Source: Alligator mississippiensis (Eukaryota; Chordata; Crocodylia; Alligatoridae). From it: 64,000 bases of DNA. Both the position numbers and the translations under genes were made by a program. Shown here one piece after another: positions 44,501 to 56,660 of the stretch (positions within the stretch are counted from its first letter, which is position 1; every line of letters begins with the position of its first letter). The DNA is taken from positions 58,558,001 to 58,622,000 of the forward strand of contig NC_081826.1 of the NCBI RefSeq assembly GCF_030867095.1, given 5' to 3'. The notes beneath the pieces are model-generated. The model did not search any database and was not told the DNA's origin. It saw only the letters and a program-made list of their open reading frames with translations.

Positions 44501-45145
44501 AATAGAAGCACCTAGGTGACCAATATGGATCACTTCTGAACACGCACAGTCATGTAAGACAAGACACTTACGTACCTTTTCTGGACAAAATCAATCCAGG
44601 AGCCAAAGCAATTTTGTAGATCTGAATATGGTTCTAGGTCTAGTTATAAAATGATTGATTAGATTAGTACACATTTCTAGTGAACTCAAATACAATGGCA
44701 GTATATACAGGATAAGCAACAGAAAAACATTAAAAGTCCACAACCACAATCAGTTATCTTATAAAAAAAACAGATTCCCTAAGAGAAGGATATATAAATA
44801 GAATCCTCAAGTATAATTTGGTAGGGAGCAAAAGCTAAATAGTCAAAAGAGAAATTGCAACTTCATACTCCCCAAAGGGTTTAGATAAAATGACACAAGC
44901 TTACTTTTCATACATTAATGTTACCCCTTTGCTAATTTTAAGATATTTTAGCAAAATGTCTAAACATACCTCTGTAGCCATGTGGCACATGAGGCACAGG
45001 AATATTTTTTTCTCTTTTAGACCTATCAAAATATCTTCAGCAATAATTTAAAAAATCATTCTACTGTTATGCTGCAGGTTCTGAAACTCTGGAATAGGTC
45101 ATTTTATAAGCAGTGAGAGTATCTGAAAGTTTTCAAAAGTATCTA
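41541..45145. other. AT-rich intergenic DNA
   Basis: No gene or element termini are recognised. The interval 43160-43440 is less AT-rich than its neighbours and looks like a decayed repeat, but the reading frame is broken and the family could not be named. Confidence 0.5.
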
Positions 45146-45149
45146 GTAT

Positions 45150-45345
45150 TTCACGGCAGACAAGGTTCCTTGGGTGAATTTGATATCTTTTATTAGACCA
45201 ACCCAAATGGTTGGAGAATAGTTATTAAGCAAGCTTTTGGGTTCAAAAACCCTTCGTCAGGCTAAGGAAGCTTCAGCAGTTGGTGTATGCTCTTCCTGGA
45301 TGGAATGAAAAGTAAACAAGCCAGGGGCTGGGCTGGGCTGGACTG
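45150..45345 (-). repeat. Interspersed repeat with hammerhead-ribozyme-like core
   Basis: The plus-strand start GGCAGACAAGGTTCCTTGGG matches the truncated retroposon at 18240. On the minus strand, CTGACGA (45254-45260) is followed by a 5-bp stem GGGTT/AACCC with loop (45239-45252) and AAAA (45235-45238). It then reads GCTTGC. This is the order CUGANGA, helix II, GAAA of a hammerhead ribozyme, with the G of GAAA changed to A. Penelope-like retroelements are known to carry hammerhead motifs, so this is likely a remnant of such an element or of a SINE using its end. Confidence 0.55.
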
Positions 45346-46395
45346 GGGTAGTATTTCACAGACATTTTATCAAGGACTAGTTGTCAAAGTGTGCAAAACA
45401 AAAAAAATTTTGAAAACCAAAAAAATCATCAACGTTTTTTAAAACCTCCAACAACTGCTGCCTCCAAACTCATTAAACTCTTAAAAATCTTGCCCTTCAT
45501 ATTTAACTGTTGCTACCTTTCTAAATCTCTTCATAGAACACCAATCCCAAAGTTTTTTTGTCTTTGAAGAAGGAAGGTTGCCAAAACAAAAATATTTCTT
45601 GGTCAGATGTGGGCAGACTTAACAAAATATTTTTTAAGGCTGTTATATGAAAGAAATGAATCTGGAACTGAATTACTAAGTAGGTGTTATTGCTGACTTA
45701 AACTGAAATAACTGACAGTCAAGCCTCTTCATCTGAAGCTTCATGTATCTTTCATCCAAATAAGTGATCCAAACCTCAAATCTAATATAGAGTTATATCA
45801 TAAGGCTTAATGACACCGGAGAAATTGAAATTCATAAGCCAAAAAATGAATTATACTTATCTTTCTGTATGTGTAACAGATTCCTGTTGTTCAATGGAAC
45901 ACCTAAGGAGATTTAAATCAGACATGTATTCATTATTAATACAAGCTACTCATAGGAAGTAAATACATATTATTCATATTGTTAGACTTTCAGAATAAAA
46001 CAGAATGGGCCTCTATGCATAACATGGAGGATAGTACATAAATGTCTTTGCTTGTAAAGCACACAGACATTTACTGACATTTTGCTGCAGTGGCTACTTT
46101 TTCAAAAGGACAGAACAGCATGTCAAAGAGCAAGCACAAAATTAGTTGGGAGTCCTAGTTTGTGTTTGCAAAATGGGCTGGTGGCTTCATTCCAGTTTCA
46201 CATGAGAAATTGTCCTTGTCATGTAGACTATCGCCACCACAGGTACTAATTGCCAACATCAACAGAAAGGTCAAGGACTAAGGATATAATGCATAAAACT
46301 ACCCACTTAACTGTAATGAGTTTTTAGGAAAAAAATAGAACAATGTGGCTGAGGCAGTTCAAGAGGTCATTTGCCCTTCATTTGCCCGCTCCCTA
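45346..46395. other. AT-rich intergenic DNA
   Basis: No supported gene or repeat structure was recognised. Confidence 0.5.
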
Positions 46396-47801
46396 TGTAA
46401 CAGGGCCCCTACCTTGTTACTAGAGAGGTAAAGGGTCTAGGGGTGACAGCTCCTCTTTTTCCCTATCAGTTCCTCCCTTGTCTTTGTTGCTTTGCTTTTT
46501 TTGTTTGTGTGTGTGTTTGTTTGTTTTTGTCTCTTTCCCCCCACTTCTTTTTTTCTTCCTTTTTATTCACACTTCATTTGTTGCCAGAGCCTAAGTAACA
46601 GACTTCAGAGAAGCCTGAGACAAGACAGATACCAAGCCCAGGTGCAGACAGTGCCTGATGGCCCAAGGGCAGAAATGCAAGGGTCAGGTGACCTGGAAGA
46701 GACTTTATAAACCCAAGCTTCAGCCTAGAGAAGCAATCTGGCTGCAGAAGTTACAAGGAGTAGAGTTCTGGATGGGAGAGCCCAGGGCTGAAATGGGTCT
46801 ATAATGGACGGTCTCAGAAGGACAGCCTGGGTGAAAGGAACCTAAAAACATTTATTGGAAGTGAACTAGGTACTCTGAGTCTCCTTCTGTTTTGCTTTAC
46901 AAGCACTGCTGCAGGGTGAAGCTAATCCAGGTGGGGTGGTTGTTTGAGCCAGGGCAGATGCCTGTGTTTTGTGGTTTTCATTTCTTTTGATGGACTGGGT
47001 TGTGCCTGTAAGAAAGGCAGAGGCCATGGAAAGGGGTTCCTGGGATTGCCCTGAATCTCAGACTCTGTGTTAAGAGGACAGAAGATGGAGAGTAGGGGAC
47101 TGAGGCACTGGGATACTGAGATGAGGCACTTGCCACACTGCTAATTTGCAATGTGGGGTAGGAGTTTGACACCAGGAGATCCCAGTGTCAAAAAATCACC
47201 ACTGAAAAAAAGCAGTGTGACACCAGCAGCAGCAGTTTGTACCACAGCAAACCAGACCCTGGCTGGCCAAAGCCATGCTCTGCCTGCCAGCCAGGCTCCC
47301 AGCGGCTGGCTCAGTGCTGCTGCCACCCCAGGAGGCCCTCAGGACCCCAGGTAAGGCTGCTTGGGCCAGCACAGGTGCTGGCCCCTATCTCCCCTACCCC
47401 ACCTGGGTCTATTTGCCACGTACTGGAGTGCATGTTCAGGGGTATGCCCAGGGACAAATGGCAGTGGCACATATGTGCCACTGCTATTTCTTCTGTGGGA
47501 AATGCACATGTGCATTTGTTGGGATGTGCCTATGAGGGGCAAAGTCTGCCAGAGTGAGAGGCAGGATTGGAACATATGAAAGCTGTATCCAGGGCCTGTG
47601 TAAGGCACTCACTGGGTCTAGATCTTGAAGTCATGACTCAAGCTGAGCTGGAATCTTGTTGGCCCTGGGCAGTGGGCTCCAAGTTAAAGGCCACAGCCAG
47701 TGCAGAAGTGAGATGAGGCTGAGGGAGCCACAATCCAGACAAGGGCCCCCTACCCAAAGTTCTCTTTGCCCTTAGGGCAGCCTCCCCATTAATCTGTCAC
47801 A
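46396..47801 (+). mobile_element. Candidate solo LTR, uncertain
   Basis: The segment begins TGTAACAGGGCCCC, similar to the TGTAGCAGGGC start of the solo LTR at 30043. It ends CTGTCACA, so it has inverted TGT(A/G)ACAG ends. A TTTATAAA box lies near 46703. It is more GC-rich than its surroundings. No target duplication is visible (CCCTA on the left, TTCAG on the right), which weakens the call. Confidence 0.35.
46487..46532. repeat. TTTG/TG simple repeat
   Basis: Repeated TGTGTG and TTTG units lie in a T-rich stretch. Confidence 0.75.
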
Positions 47802-48049
47802 TTCAGGTGTGTCTGGTGAGAATACCAAGTGGAGGAAAGACCCTGGGGAGATGAGGGGTGCTAATTGGTAAAGGCCCCTAAAAGCAGTTGCACCATGCTG
47901 ACACCAGTAGCTATGCTTCAGCCACTACCCAGTTCAAAGGAAAAAGCCTTATCTAAACCATCTCAGTCAAATGTTTGTCTAACTTGCACTAAGAAGATAA
48001 CTTAAGCACTGAAATAGGTTAAAGTTCTTCATACCCAACTTCCTCATAC

Positions 48050-48700
48050 ATTGTTGTAATTTAACACCAATCCTTTATGTATTTGAGGATCCTTATCAAA
48101 TGCACCTGTGGTCTTTTCTTCTCCAGGCTAAATATTCCCAGTCTTTCCAAACTTTCCTTGAAAACTGTGCTCTGGACCTCTATTCATTTTTGTTGTGCTC
48201 TTCTGGACTCTACAATTTGTTCATGTTTTTCTTGAAGTACAGTGCCCAACATGGGACACATACTCCACGTGAGGTCTCAACAGTGCTGACTAGAGTTGAA
48301 GAAGCAGTCCTTTGACTTGCATGTGAGACTCTTGTTAACATATCCCAGTACACCATTAGTTTGTTTTGCAACAAAACTACATTATAGACCCAGATTGCAG
48401 TCCACTAATTACTAGATCCTTTTCTGTATTACTGATCCCCGATTTATATTTGCACATCTGATTGTTCTGCCCCAAGTGAAGTACTCGACTCTTGCCCTTG
48501 CTGAATTTCATCTGACTTGCATCTTGAGATTGTTGCATCTTGTTGCCTTGCATCTTGAGATTCTTAATTAGTTTTCCCCTGTAAGTAAGCAGCAAATCAA
48601 TGTGCTTCCCCCCCTACATGGGTTTTCTACAATCAGTACCATGAAGTTATCCCCAGCATTATCCAAAAGCACGTCCTAGTCTCTTTTAGGGTGTTACCTT
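48050..48700 (-). mobile_element. Old CR1/L3-like LINE 3' part
   Basis: The minus strand shows a decayed CR1 C-terminal and 3' UTR layout. The frame at 48377-48595 encodes MKFSKGKSRVLHLGQNNQ, the reverse-transcriptase post-active-site segment. Further left are counterparts of the PQLEY region and the tail. Several stops and frameshifts are present. Confidence 0.7.
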
Positions 48701-48851
48701 CCTAGCAGATTATTAAAAAGAATTAATAATCCTCATACAGTGATATGGCTTATTGTTGAGGCAATATGGGGAAGCATGTAATACAGCTGTTTGTTTAATT
48801 TTACAAAGAGAAGTTATAACCGTTTCAGTATCTAGAACTATTGATCTAGGA

Positions 48852-49086
48852 CAGTGGTCAGCAAACATTTTAGGCTGTGAGAGCCCGACTGGCCCAGTTT
48901 AGGTTAGAGGTGGCAGATTGGTGGATACTAGGACCTACAGAAGCATGCCACTGCCATGGAACAGCAAAAGTAACCACTGTCAAAGTCCTCTGTTACTGAA
49001 TGCCACCAAAGCCCCATGTCCACAGGCCAGGTCAAGTGGCTCCATGGACCAGAACTGGCCTGGGGGCTGTAGGTTATTGACCCCTC
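48852..49086. mobile_element. hAT-type non-autonomous element
   Basis: The left terminus is CAGTGGTCAGCAAAC and the reverse complement of the right end reads GAGGGGTCAATAAC. The flanks ATCTAGGA (48844-48851) and ATCTAGTA (49087-49094) form an 8-bp target duplication with one change. The 235-bp element has no open frame of note. Confidence 0.8.
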
Positions 49087-49204
49087 ATCTAGTACAGTTT
49101 GCACACAATTAATTTAAAAATAAAAAAAAGAAGGTAACTGTTTGTGGAAGATCATAGAGAGTAAGCAAATGACCAGTCTTGTTTATGTTTGCATGTGTAA
49201 ATAC

Positions 49205-49757
49205 AAACAATTGTTGGACTTGCGACACAATTGGTTCCTGAAAACCATGTTTTAAGTCAAAATGTTATAACTTGGAACCAATTACTCATAAGAAACAATG
49301 TTATAAACAGGGGATTGGTTCCTGAACCAAGGCCCAATACCCTATTTTCACTAAAAATACCCCAGAATTTTGTACTCACTCAATTATAAATGAGTAATAT
49401 AGCAACATTAATGTATTTATAGTGTAAATAGCAATCATATTGATTTGGAAGGACTTCTTTGAAGTGACTTTGCTGGACTTTTTGAAAGGCTCTTAGTTGG
49501 ACTTTTTGAATGGTTCTTGGCTGAAGTTTTCTCAGGAGTCTTGGCTGCTTTCTTAAAGAAAGTGTCTAAGGAAGTTTGGACAGATGTTCTCCAGGGAGAT
49601 GGGTGATACAGCGAACTTGTTCACTGGCGTGGCATCGCATCAGATCAAGCGTTGTAAAGTCGAAACTGACTTCATAAAGTTGAAACGGGGTGTCAATTTA
49701 TAAATGCTGTAAGTGCGAAACGTTGTAACTTGAAGTGTTGTAAGTCAAGGACTTCCT
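49205..49757. mobile_element. Non-autonomous DNA element with ACTT(A/G)(C/T)(A/G)ACAC termini
   Basis: The left end (TTGGACTTGCGACAC) and the reverse complement of the right end (TCCTTGACTTACAACAC) are imperfect inverted repeats. Both subterminal regions are rich in GTTGTAA, AAGTCGAAAC and related motifs. It resembles mariner/Tigger-type non-autonomous elements, but the exact class and the target duplication were not resolved. Confidence 0.5.
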
Positions 49758-49913
49758 GTATACCAAAGTGGAACAACAAAATTCAGCTAGAGATCCATAA
49801 TAGAACTTCCTCAATCTATTTCTTTGTAAAGCTGCTAATGAGAGATGAGACTTCTAATAAGAACACTTTTAATATGGTTTGAAATCCAAGATAAGAAAGA
49901 GTGAAGTGAAGAT

Positions 49914-49941
49914 GTTTGTTTGTTTGTTTGTTTGTTTGTTT
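49914..49941. repeat. TTTG tetranucleotide microsatellite
   Basis: A near-perfect (GTTT)n run of about seven units. Confidence 0.92.
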
Positions 49942-52730
49942 ATCTACTGATAATTTCTTTGCTAATAGGACCAAACTCCAGGAGATGCATGATACAGAAT
50001 GTCAAAACGTTTTGCACGTGCAAGTTCCTGTTAATGCCCACAATGAAAGGTCAGTCTATCACAGTTATTTTTTAATGATATGTGGGATAACTGTCATTCT
50101 TCTATCCTTCACACACTCATTCACTCTCTCATGAATAATTGTGTTCTTTTTTCCTATGATTTGTTCCAAAAGTTATGCCTGAATAAATGGGTCCCACTTA
50201 TACACATTTTCCACAAATAGATAATCTGCAAGGAAAGGACCTATGTTCTGTATGTAGGTGAATATATAAAAACTGCAAGTCGAGTTTAAGCTAATGGTTG
50301 CTTTGATTTGTCACCTGGGAGTAGAACAACCAAAACATGCTAAGTAGAACAATATCAATTAAAATTTTTTAAATGATTTAAAGATTGACACTTAAGTTTT
50401 TCTAAACCATAACAAATAACATAATATCTACCTATGCTTCTTCTTTATTGTTTATATATGAAAATTGTAATGGGGAGGTGGGGGGAAGGGAATTCTCAAG
50501 ACAAAATTTTCTCAAAATAGAGTTATGGTTGAATTAACATATTAGTAATTTAGTTTAGTAATACGTTCCAGAAACTACCCCCATCACCATGAGCCAAAAT
50601 AATTCAAATTGAACCTAAACTCACAAGAAATACAAATATGTTATAATGAATGGCAATGCACTGTTAGTGCATCTGAACAACCTTAATTCTGTCCTGCATA
50701 AAGAAGGAGAAAAACTATATTGAATGTGTCTGTTAAAATCATCTTAATCTAGTCTAGGACCACAAACAGTTGCATGTTTTAGCATGCAATAATGTTTCGA
50801 TTATGACTATCACTGCAGAGTAACCAGATGTCTTTAAATACAGCAATGGCACAAGTTTTCAATATTTTTTTTAATCAATATGGAATATTAAAAGGGTCTA
50901 TGCAATTCCATTATTTGGATCACTTGGGACAAAGAAAAGATAGACAAAGATGCTACCTGCCTTAAAATAGCCATTTCTAATTTGATTTCCTTTCAGAAGC
51001 TACTGAACAATTTTACTTGCAAATACTAAACACTTGAAAAATTAATTTTGTACTCGCAGGTTTAGGAAGGACACACTAGATTTTGTACACAGAACAAAGA
51101 GACTAGGTCCCTACTTTAAGTGTAAAGAGAAACAAACTAATTACAGAGCCATGAACCACAATTCCATATATTTTGAAGGGGATTAGAAGCTTTGCCTCTT
51201 TTCTCCCTCTCTTTTTTTTTTTTTTTCTTTTTTAATTTAAGAAACTTCTTTGATACTGACATTCCAGCATAATTTTTGTGACTAATCCATGTTATATTCA
51301 GTTTGCACAAAATAATATGTTCCTGTCTACAGTAAGATGACATCATTTAATTGTGTTAATTATAGTCGGCACTAAATTTATAAATTGGTTAACTTTGACT
51401 CCTAGCATAACAATTTATGACTGCTGCCATGGAGTCAGGATTTTTCCATTTGCTTTTGGATTTTGCATATCCCACCTTCATTTTGTTCTGTTTCACCCTT
51501 GCCTCTATTGCCTGTGCTCCTCAGCTGTAGCCAAGGATTTGGCTCCCTGTGAGGATATAGTTTTAAGAATCGCAAAAGACTTTATATTACAGCTCACATA
51601 GATCTCAATTCAGCATTCCATCCTTATTCTGCAGAACACTTAAGAACAGATTTAAACTTTTTGAGGTGCTTGATCCATCATGTCAGACCCACTGAGTTCA
51701 GCTGATTCCTTCCTAAATCTATCTGTAAGTGCTCTATTTTCACTCATACAAAAATTCCTTGTAAAAACAGTCCTCCTGAATTGATTCAGGCTACTGACAT
51801 AAATAAGGGTTTGCAAGATGGATCAGATTCCCAGGTTGTTCAGCCCTCTTGTTGCCATCACTTTGTTTTTATTCATTGCATTATCCCCAGTATAGTATTA
51901 CTTCTCAAAGCTGGGACCTTTCATGTAACTCTATAGGAGTATATATGCATGTGGAACTATAGTCTTTTTTTATCAGGATTAGGTCCTTTAATTATTGCTA
52001 TTTATCTATTAACATCATGTCAAAGCAGGTGTGTAAGGGTATAGACAGATGAACAAATGATACTGGGGTAAAGGCAGGGGTTAACATCCCCATATCTGCT
52101 CTTCTATGCCAACTGTTTAGCATGCCCCTTTCTATCTGGTGATATGCAAAAAGTAAACTGGCACAGCTTTATCCCAAATTAAATGGGGATATACAGCCAT
52201 TTAAGTATATATTTATTAATATATCCATACCATCAGTCTTTGCAGGATCAGAGCCAAAAGTCTTATACTACAGCTTCCATTATGAACTTCAGTTTTACTT
52301 CTCTAAAGCTTTTTCACTTGGACTGAAACTTTCTATACTGTATTAGAAGATGAATAAGAAATGCATGTGTGTATAAAAGCCACAAACGAACTTCATGTCT
52401 TCATGTCTCACATAGTTAATTTTCAATAATGAATAGACCACTTTAAATCATGAGTATTTAATAAATTAAAAGCAATTGTATCCCTTCATGAGACATTTAT
52501 CTTAAAGTAAATATTTTCATACGTTCATAATTGTTCACGATTCTTACTATGGAGCTGCAGAAGTACCATGTACTTCAGTTAATAATACAGTTGAAATCAT
52601 GAAAACTGGTCAAGGAAATGAAAGCAGATATCTGGAATCTGATTTCTTATGTCTAGCATACGGCATACTACACAGCCTGGTCTGGCCACAGGCCAGAACA
52701 AAACAGCATAGATGGTGTAGAGAGAGAGAA
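49942..52730. other. AT-rich intergenic DNA
   Basis: I see no gene or element termini. A T-run lies at about 51209-51232. Confidence 0.55.
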
Positions 52731-52734
52731 GCTA

Positions 52735-52870
52735 AAACTGATGTTTAACATAAAATCTGCACCAGTAACTCATAATGCAAGAAAGACCGCAACAGGTCAG
52801 AGCGTTTTTGATGCTATGGATTCCTGTTTGAAATCTTTGGGTTTATCTTGTGAACCAGGTATGGGGGTCT
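52735..52870 (+). mobile_element. hAT-type element fragment, same family as 11844-12144
   Basis: The block GAAAGACCGCAACAGGTCAG followed by ATGGATTCCTGTTTGAAATC and TTATCTTGTGAACCA matches the internal part of the element at 11985-12075. Neither terminus is preserved. Confidence 0.65.
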
Positions 52871-54131
52871 GTAAAACTTGTCAGTGGTGGAGGCAGACTT
52901 TCTCGAGTTCTGATCCAAAGCTGAACAAATTCAGAAAAAAGGACCATCACAAACTGAAAAAAAGGACCATCACAACATCTTTTCTTTGAAAAAAAAATAA
53001 CACCCATAGCAAAACAAAATGCTTCACTAGGCATGCTTATACCCTCTGAGGAAGAGATGAGAGAATAACATGACACGGATGCTAGTTAGGTTGCTTAACA
53101 TAGTGCTAGAAGGCAATCAAATACTAATAAGTGTGGTATGAGAATCTGTGCAGAACAAAATGAGTGTCAAGGGCAAATCTAGGAATGTGAAAAGCAGGAA
53201 ATAGATGGTGCAGTGCATCACTGCATATAATGCAACTCACCTCTTCTCCAGGCAAAAAAAAAAAAGCTACAAGCTTTACTAATATGCTAAGGTTACTAAT
53301 AAGTCTATATTATTCAGTTTAAGAGGGAAGCAAAAATAAATGCATCTTTATTGGAATGTGCATTAATTTGCTATATCACGTATTATGTATTAAAAACAAT
53401 AAACTAGGCAAAAATAATAAACATTGGTTGTTTCTTTAGTCCTGTGGTCATTAGAATTAAATGTACATCTCTCTCAGATTCATAAAACAAACTCAAGCTT
53501 TCTTGAGCATCTTGATAGTACATCCAGTGCTTCACTGAAAGTGATTTCCACACCTCAGCTAATGTCGTTAGTGAGAGTTAAAAGCAGTCAGTAGGGCTGT
53601 AAAATAGGAGCTACGTTAGCAAAACCAGTGAACTGACAGCAGAATTGCAGAAGAAAAGAATAGCTTGATTAGTGGAACATTTAAGACCTTAAAATGTTTT
53701 AAAAATATATTAAGATCTTAAATGTTTCTTAAATATTTAGAAGAGTTGAGAGAGAACTGGGTAGATTTATAATGAATGATGAAGTTATTTTCACTGCTGT
53801 CTGAATAGATATACTTCTGCAACTGCTAGGCAGTTTATTTTACCAGGAATCAAAGGAGTGCAACTCCATCCCCACTGGATCCTCTCCAGATTACTGTATT
53901 AGTGAATTTATATCTGATATTTTAAAATGCCTACGTTACACAGCTGCATTATTTTCTATTAGTTTTGTTTTAAGGCATTAGCACTAGACTCGGTTCTTCC
54001 TGGGTAGAATTTGTTTTAATATATACTTTGTCTTGTGTGTTCAATTGTTTGTGTTAGCAGTTAAGTTTTGCTGGTAATAATTTGCAGTTTCTATCAATAA
54101 TATTTTCTTTAGAAATTGTATAACCAATTTA
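52871..54131. other. AT-rich intergenic DNA
   Basis: Nothing recognisable beyond short homopolymer runs such as the A run near 53256. Confidence 0.55.
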
Positions 54132-54136
54132 CTATC

Positions 54137-54720
54137 TGTCATAACCCAGTGGTTTTGGTGCCTCGGCATGGTGGAATTTTCCCGCCACATGAGAGCCTCT
54201 TGCAAAAGTAAAGGCTTTCTGTTGTTGCAGAAAACCCCCGGTGCAAGAGAGTTCCCGCCATTCGGATGTAAATTTGTGTCCCGCTATTGGCCAGTTCTAA
54301 ATTATGCACACGTGGAGGCTAGTAATTGGCTTGCTGGCCGTTTAAAAATTAGCGCGACTTCCGCCCAAGTCGGAGAACTTGGAGCACGCTGCAGAGTGCT
54401 TCTGAAGAGATCTGACTTGTGGCTGAGCTAATCGATAGCCTGATCACCTATCGATTCGTCTCCCCGTCGCCGAGCGCAATCCCAGATGTATCCCTTTCCC
54501 TGCCGGCCCAATTTGTAGACGGACGTGCTGGCCTGAGTCCTGCCAGCTGGAACAACTAACGTAGTTGTTCAGACGACCGGACTGTTTTCCGTCGCCACAG
54601 CAAGCGACGTAAGTAAAATTTTACAACCATAAAGCTTTCTCGGCCTCTCTATTCACCAGCCCGCCCCGACGAACAAGTAATTATTGAATCGCCTCGAGTC
54701 GGCTTTGGCCGTCCGAGACA
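54137..54720 (+). mobile_element. CpG-rich solo LTR with 5-bp target duplication
   Basis: The 584-bp segment begins TGTCATAACCC and ends CCGTCCGAGACA, and is flanked by CTATC at 54132-54136 and 54721-54725. It stands out from AT-rich flanks by many intact CpG sites. It contains an inverted CCAAT box (CTATTGGCC, about 54283), a TATA-like TTTAAAA at 54341-54347 and two perfect 9-bp hairpins (54430-54456 and 54550-54570). A consensus splice donor GAC|GTAAGT lies at about 54606-54614. No internal viral sequence remains. The plus-strand orientation is inferred from the box order. Confidence 0.85.
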
Positions 54721-55604
54721 CTATCCTCTTTTGATTCTTCTCTATCATTGCAGGAGTGGCAGTAGGTATTTCTGTCCCCCAAACATACATTTCATGCATT
54801 CCTCAGAACCTGCTGTAAAGTAAAAATTGCTTTCAGCTTTTCCTTTTAGTCCTGGTCTATAACTTTTAAAAAAAGACTATGAAAATATGGCTTCTGAAAA
54901 TAGCCATCCCTGATCCTCTGATATACAATCAACACTTTCCAGTTTCTTCTCCACTAAATCTTGTTCATCACTTCCGTGCCTCCTTCTCTCTCACTTGCAT
55001 TTTATATTTTTATCCCATCATCAAATGACTGGTGAAGGAAGAGTACATGGCAGTACTTGAAGCTGTCCAGTCATCCAAAGGCTATGGGGTGGAAGGCATA
55101 ATGTGAGATTCCTTACCGTGTTCCCAGAAGCACTGTCCTTGAAAGGCCACTGATATAACTATATACCTTTCCATGTCTCTTATTCCTAGACCACAATTCC
55201 TGCACCTATTGCCAGTTTGTCAGTGTCCCTTAGTATTGCACTGAAGATGAGACCTCCGCTACTAAAAACTAAGCTAACAGTACACAGCTCAGCTTTGCTG
55301 TGACAACATTAGCTGCTGGAAATGGCATTACATTTCTGAGAAGCACAAAAGGAGATTTGGAAACTATTCCACTTTGAAAATGTCTCCATAGCTATTTTTA
55401 TAGGCATTATTTTAGTTAATTTTTTAAAAGACTAACAATCAATTTACAGAGTTGGGATACAAACTTAAAGAAAAAGAAAAACCCTCTAGCAGCAGAATGA
55501 TGAAGTTAGATCATCCAGTAAGCTAAGCACTACCACCAGTTCCAAGACACAGTCCCTATCCCACTACTCCCAGCCTTCCTGGTATTATAGTTATAATTGG
55601 CGCA

Positions 55605-56660
55605 TTTCATAGAATCATAGCAGCTAGGGTTGGAAGGGACCTAAACAGATCATCAAGTCTGACCCCCTGCCTTGGGCAGGAATGGATGCTGGGGTCATAT
55701 GACCCCAGTCAGGTGTCTATCCTGCCTCCTCTTAAAGACCCCCAAGGTAGGAGCGAGCACCACTTCCCTTGGAAGTTGGTTCCAGGTCCTAGCCGCCTTA
55801 ACCATAAAGTAATGCCTCCTGATGTCTAGCCTGAACCTGCTGTCTATCAACTTGTGGCCATTATTCCTAGTTACCTGGGTGGTGCCCAGGGGAGCAGGGC
55901 ATCTCCTACTCCCTACTGATCCCCTCTAGTGAATTTGTAGATGGCCACCAGATCCCCACCTCAGCCTTCACTTGTGGGGGCTGAACAGGTTCAGGCCCTC
56001 TACTCTCTCCTTGTTTGGCCTGCTCTGCTGCTCCATGACCCTGCCAGTGGCCCTCCTCTGGTCCCTCAATGCTAGTCGCATCTCTCTTGAAGTGTGGTGC
56101 CCAGAACTGGACGCAGCACTCCAACTGTGGCCTGACCAATGCTGCATAGAGGAGGAGGATCACCTCCCTGGACCTGCTTGTGATGCATCTGTGCATGCAT
56201 GACAAGGTGTGGTTAGCCTTATTGACAGCTTCCTCACATTGGCGGCTCACGTTCGACCTGGAGTCAATAATGACTCCAAGATCCATTTCCGCCTCTGTGC
56301 TCATGAGAAGAGTGTTCCCCAGCCTATAGGTATGCTTCTGGTTCCTTCTCCCTAGATGCAGCACCCTGCACTTGTCCACGTTGAATTCCATCCTATTCTC
56401 ATCCGCCCACCCCTGTAACCTGTCTAGATCTAGCTGGATTCTGTCCCACCCTTCTAGCATGCCCACCTCGCCCCACATCTTGGTGTCATCAGCGAACTTG
56501 GACAACATGCTTTCCACCCCTTGTCCAAGTCATTGCTAAAGATGTTGAACAGTACGGGCCCGAGGACCCAGCCCTGGGGAACCCCACTGCCCACATCCCT
56601 CCAGGTCAAAAACAACCCACTCACCACTACTCTCTGTGTGCGACCGTCCAGCCAACATTT
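55605..56660 (-). mobile_element. CR1 LINE, 5'-truncated
   Basis: The CR1 3' end (TCATAGAATCATAGCAGC, then GGTTGGAAGGGACC) is at 55605. The minus-strand frame 55906-56517 encodes the active-site [12 protein letters not shown], then VDKCRVLHLGRRN and PQLECCVQFWAPHFK. Upstream sequence ends within the reverse transcriptase near 56660. It is close in sequence to the copy at 14281-15296 and carries a frameshift near its 3' end. Confidence 0.88.

Noticed and set aside
54168..54431. An 87-codon open frame in the CpG-rich solo LTR
   Set aside because: It spans the promoter part of a well-defined LTR and has no recognisable content.
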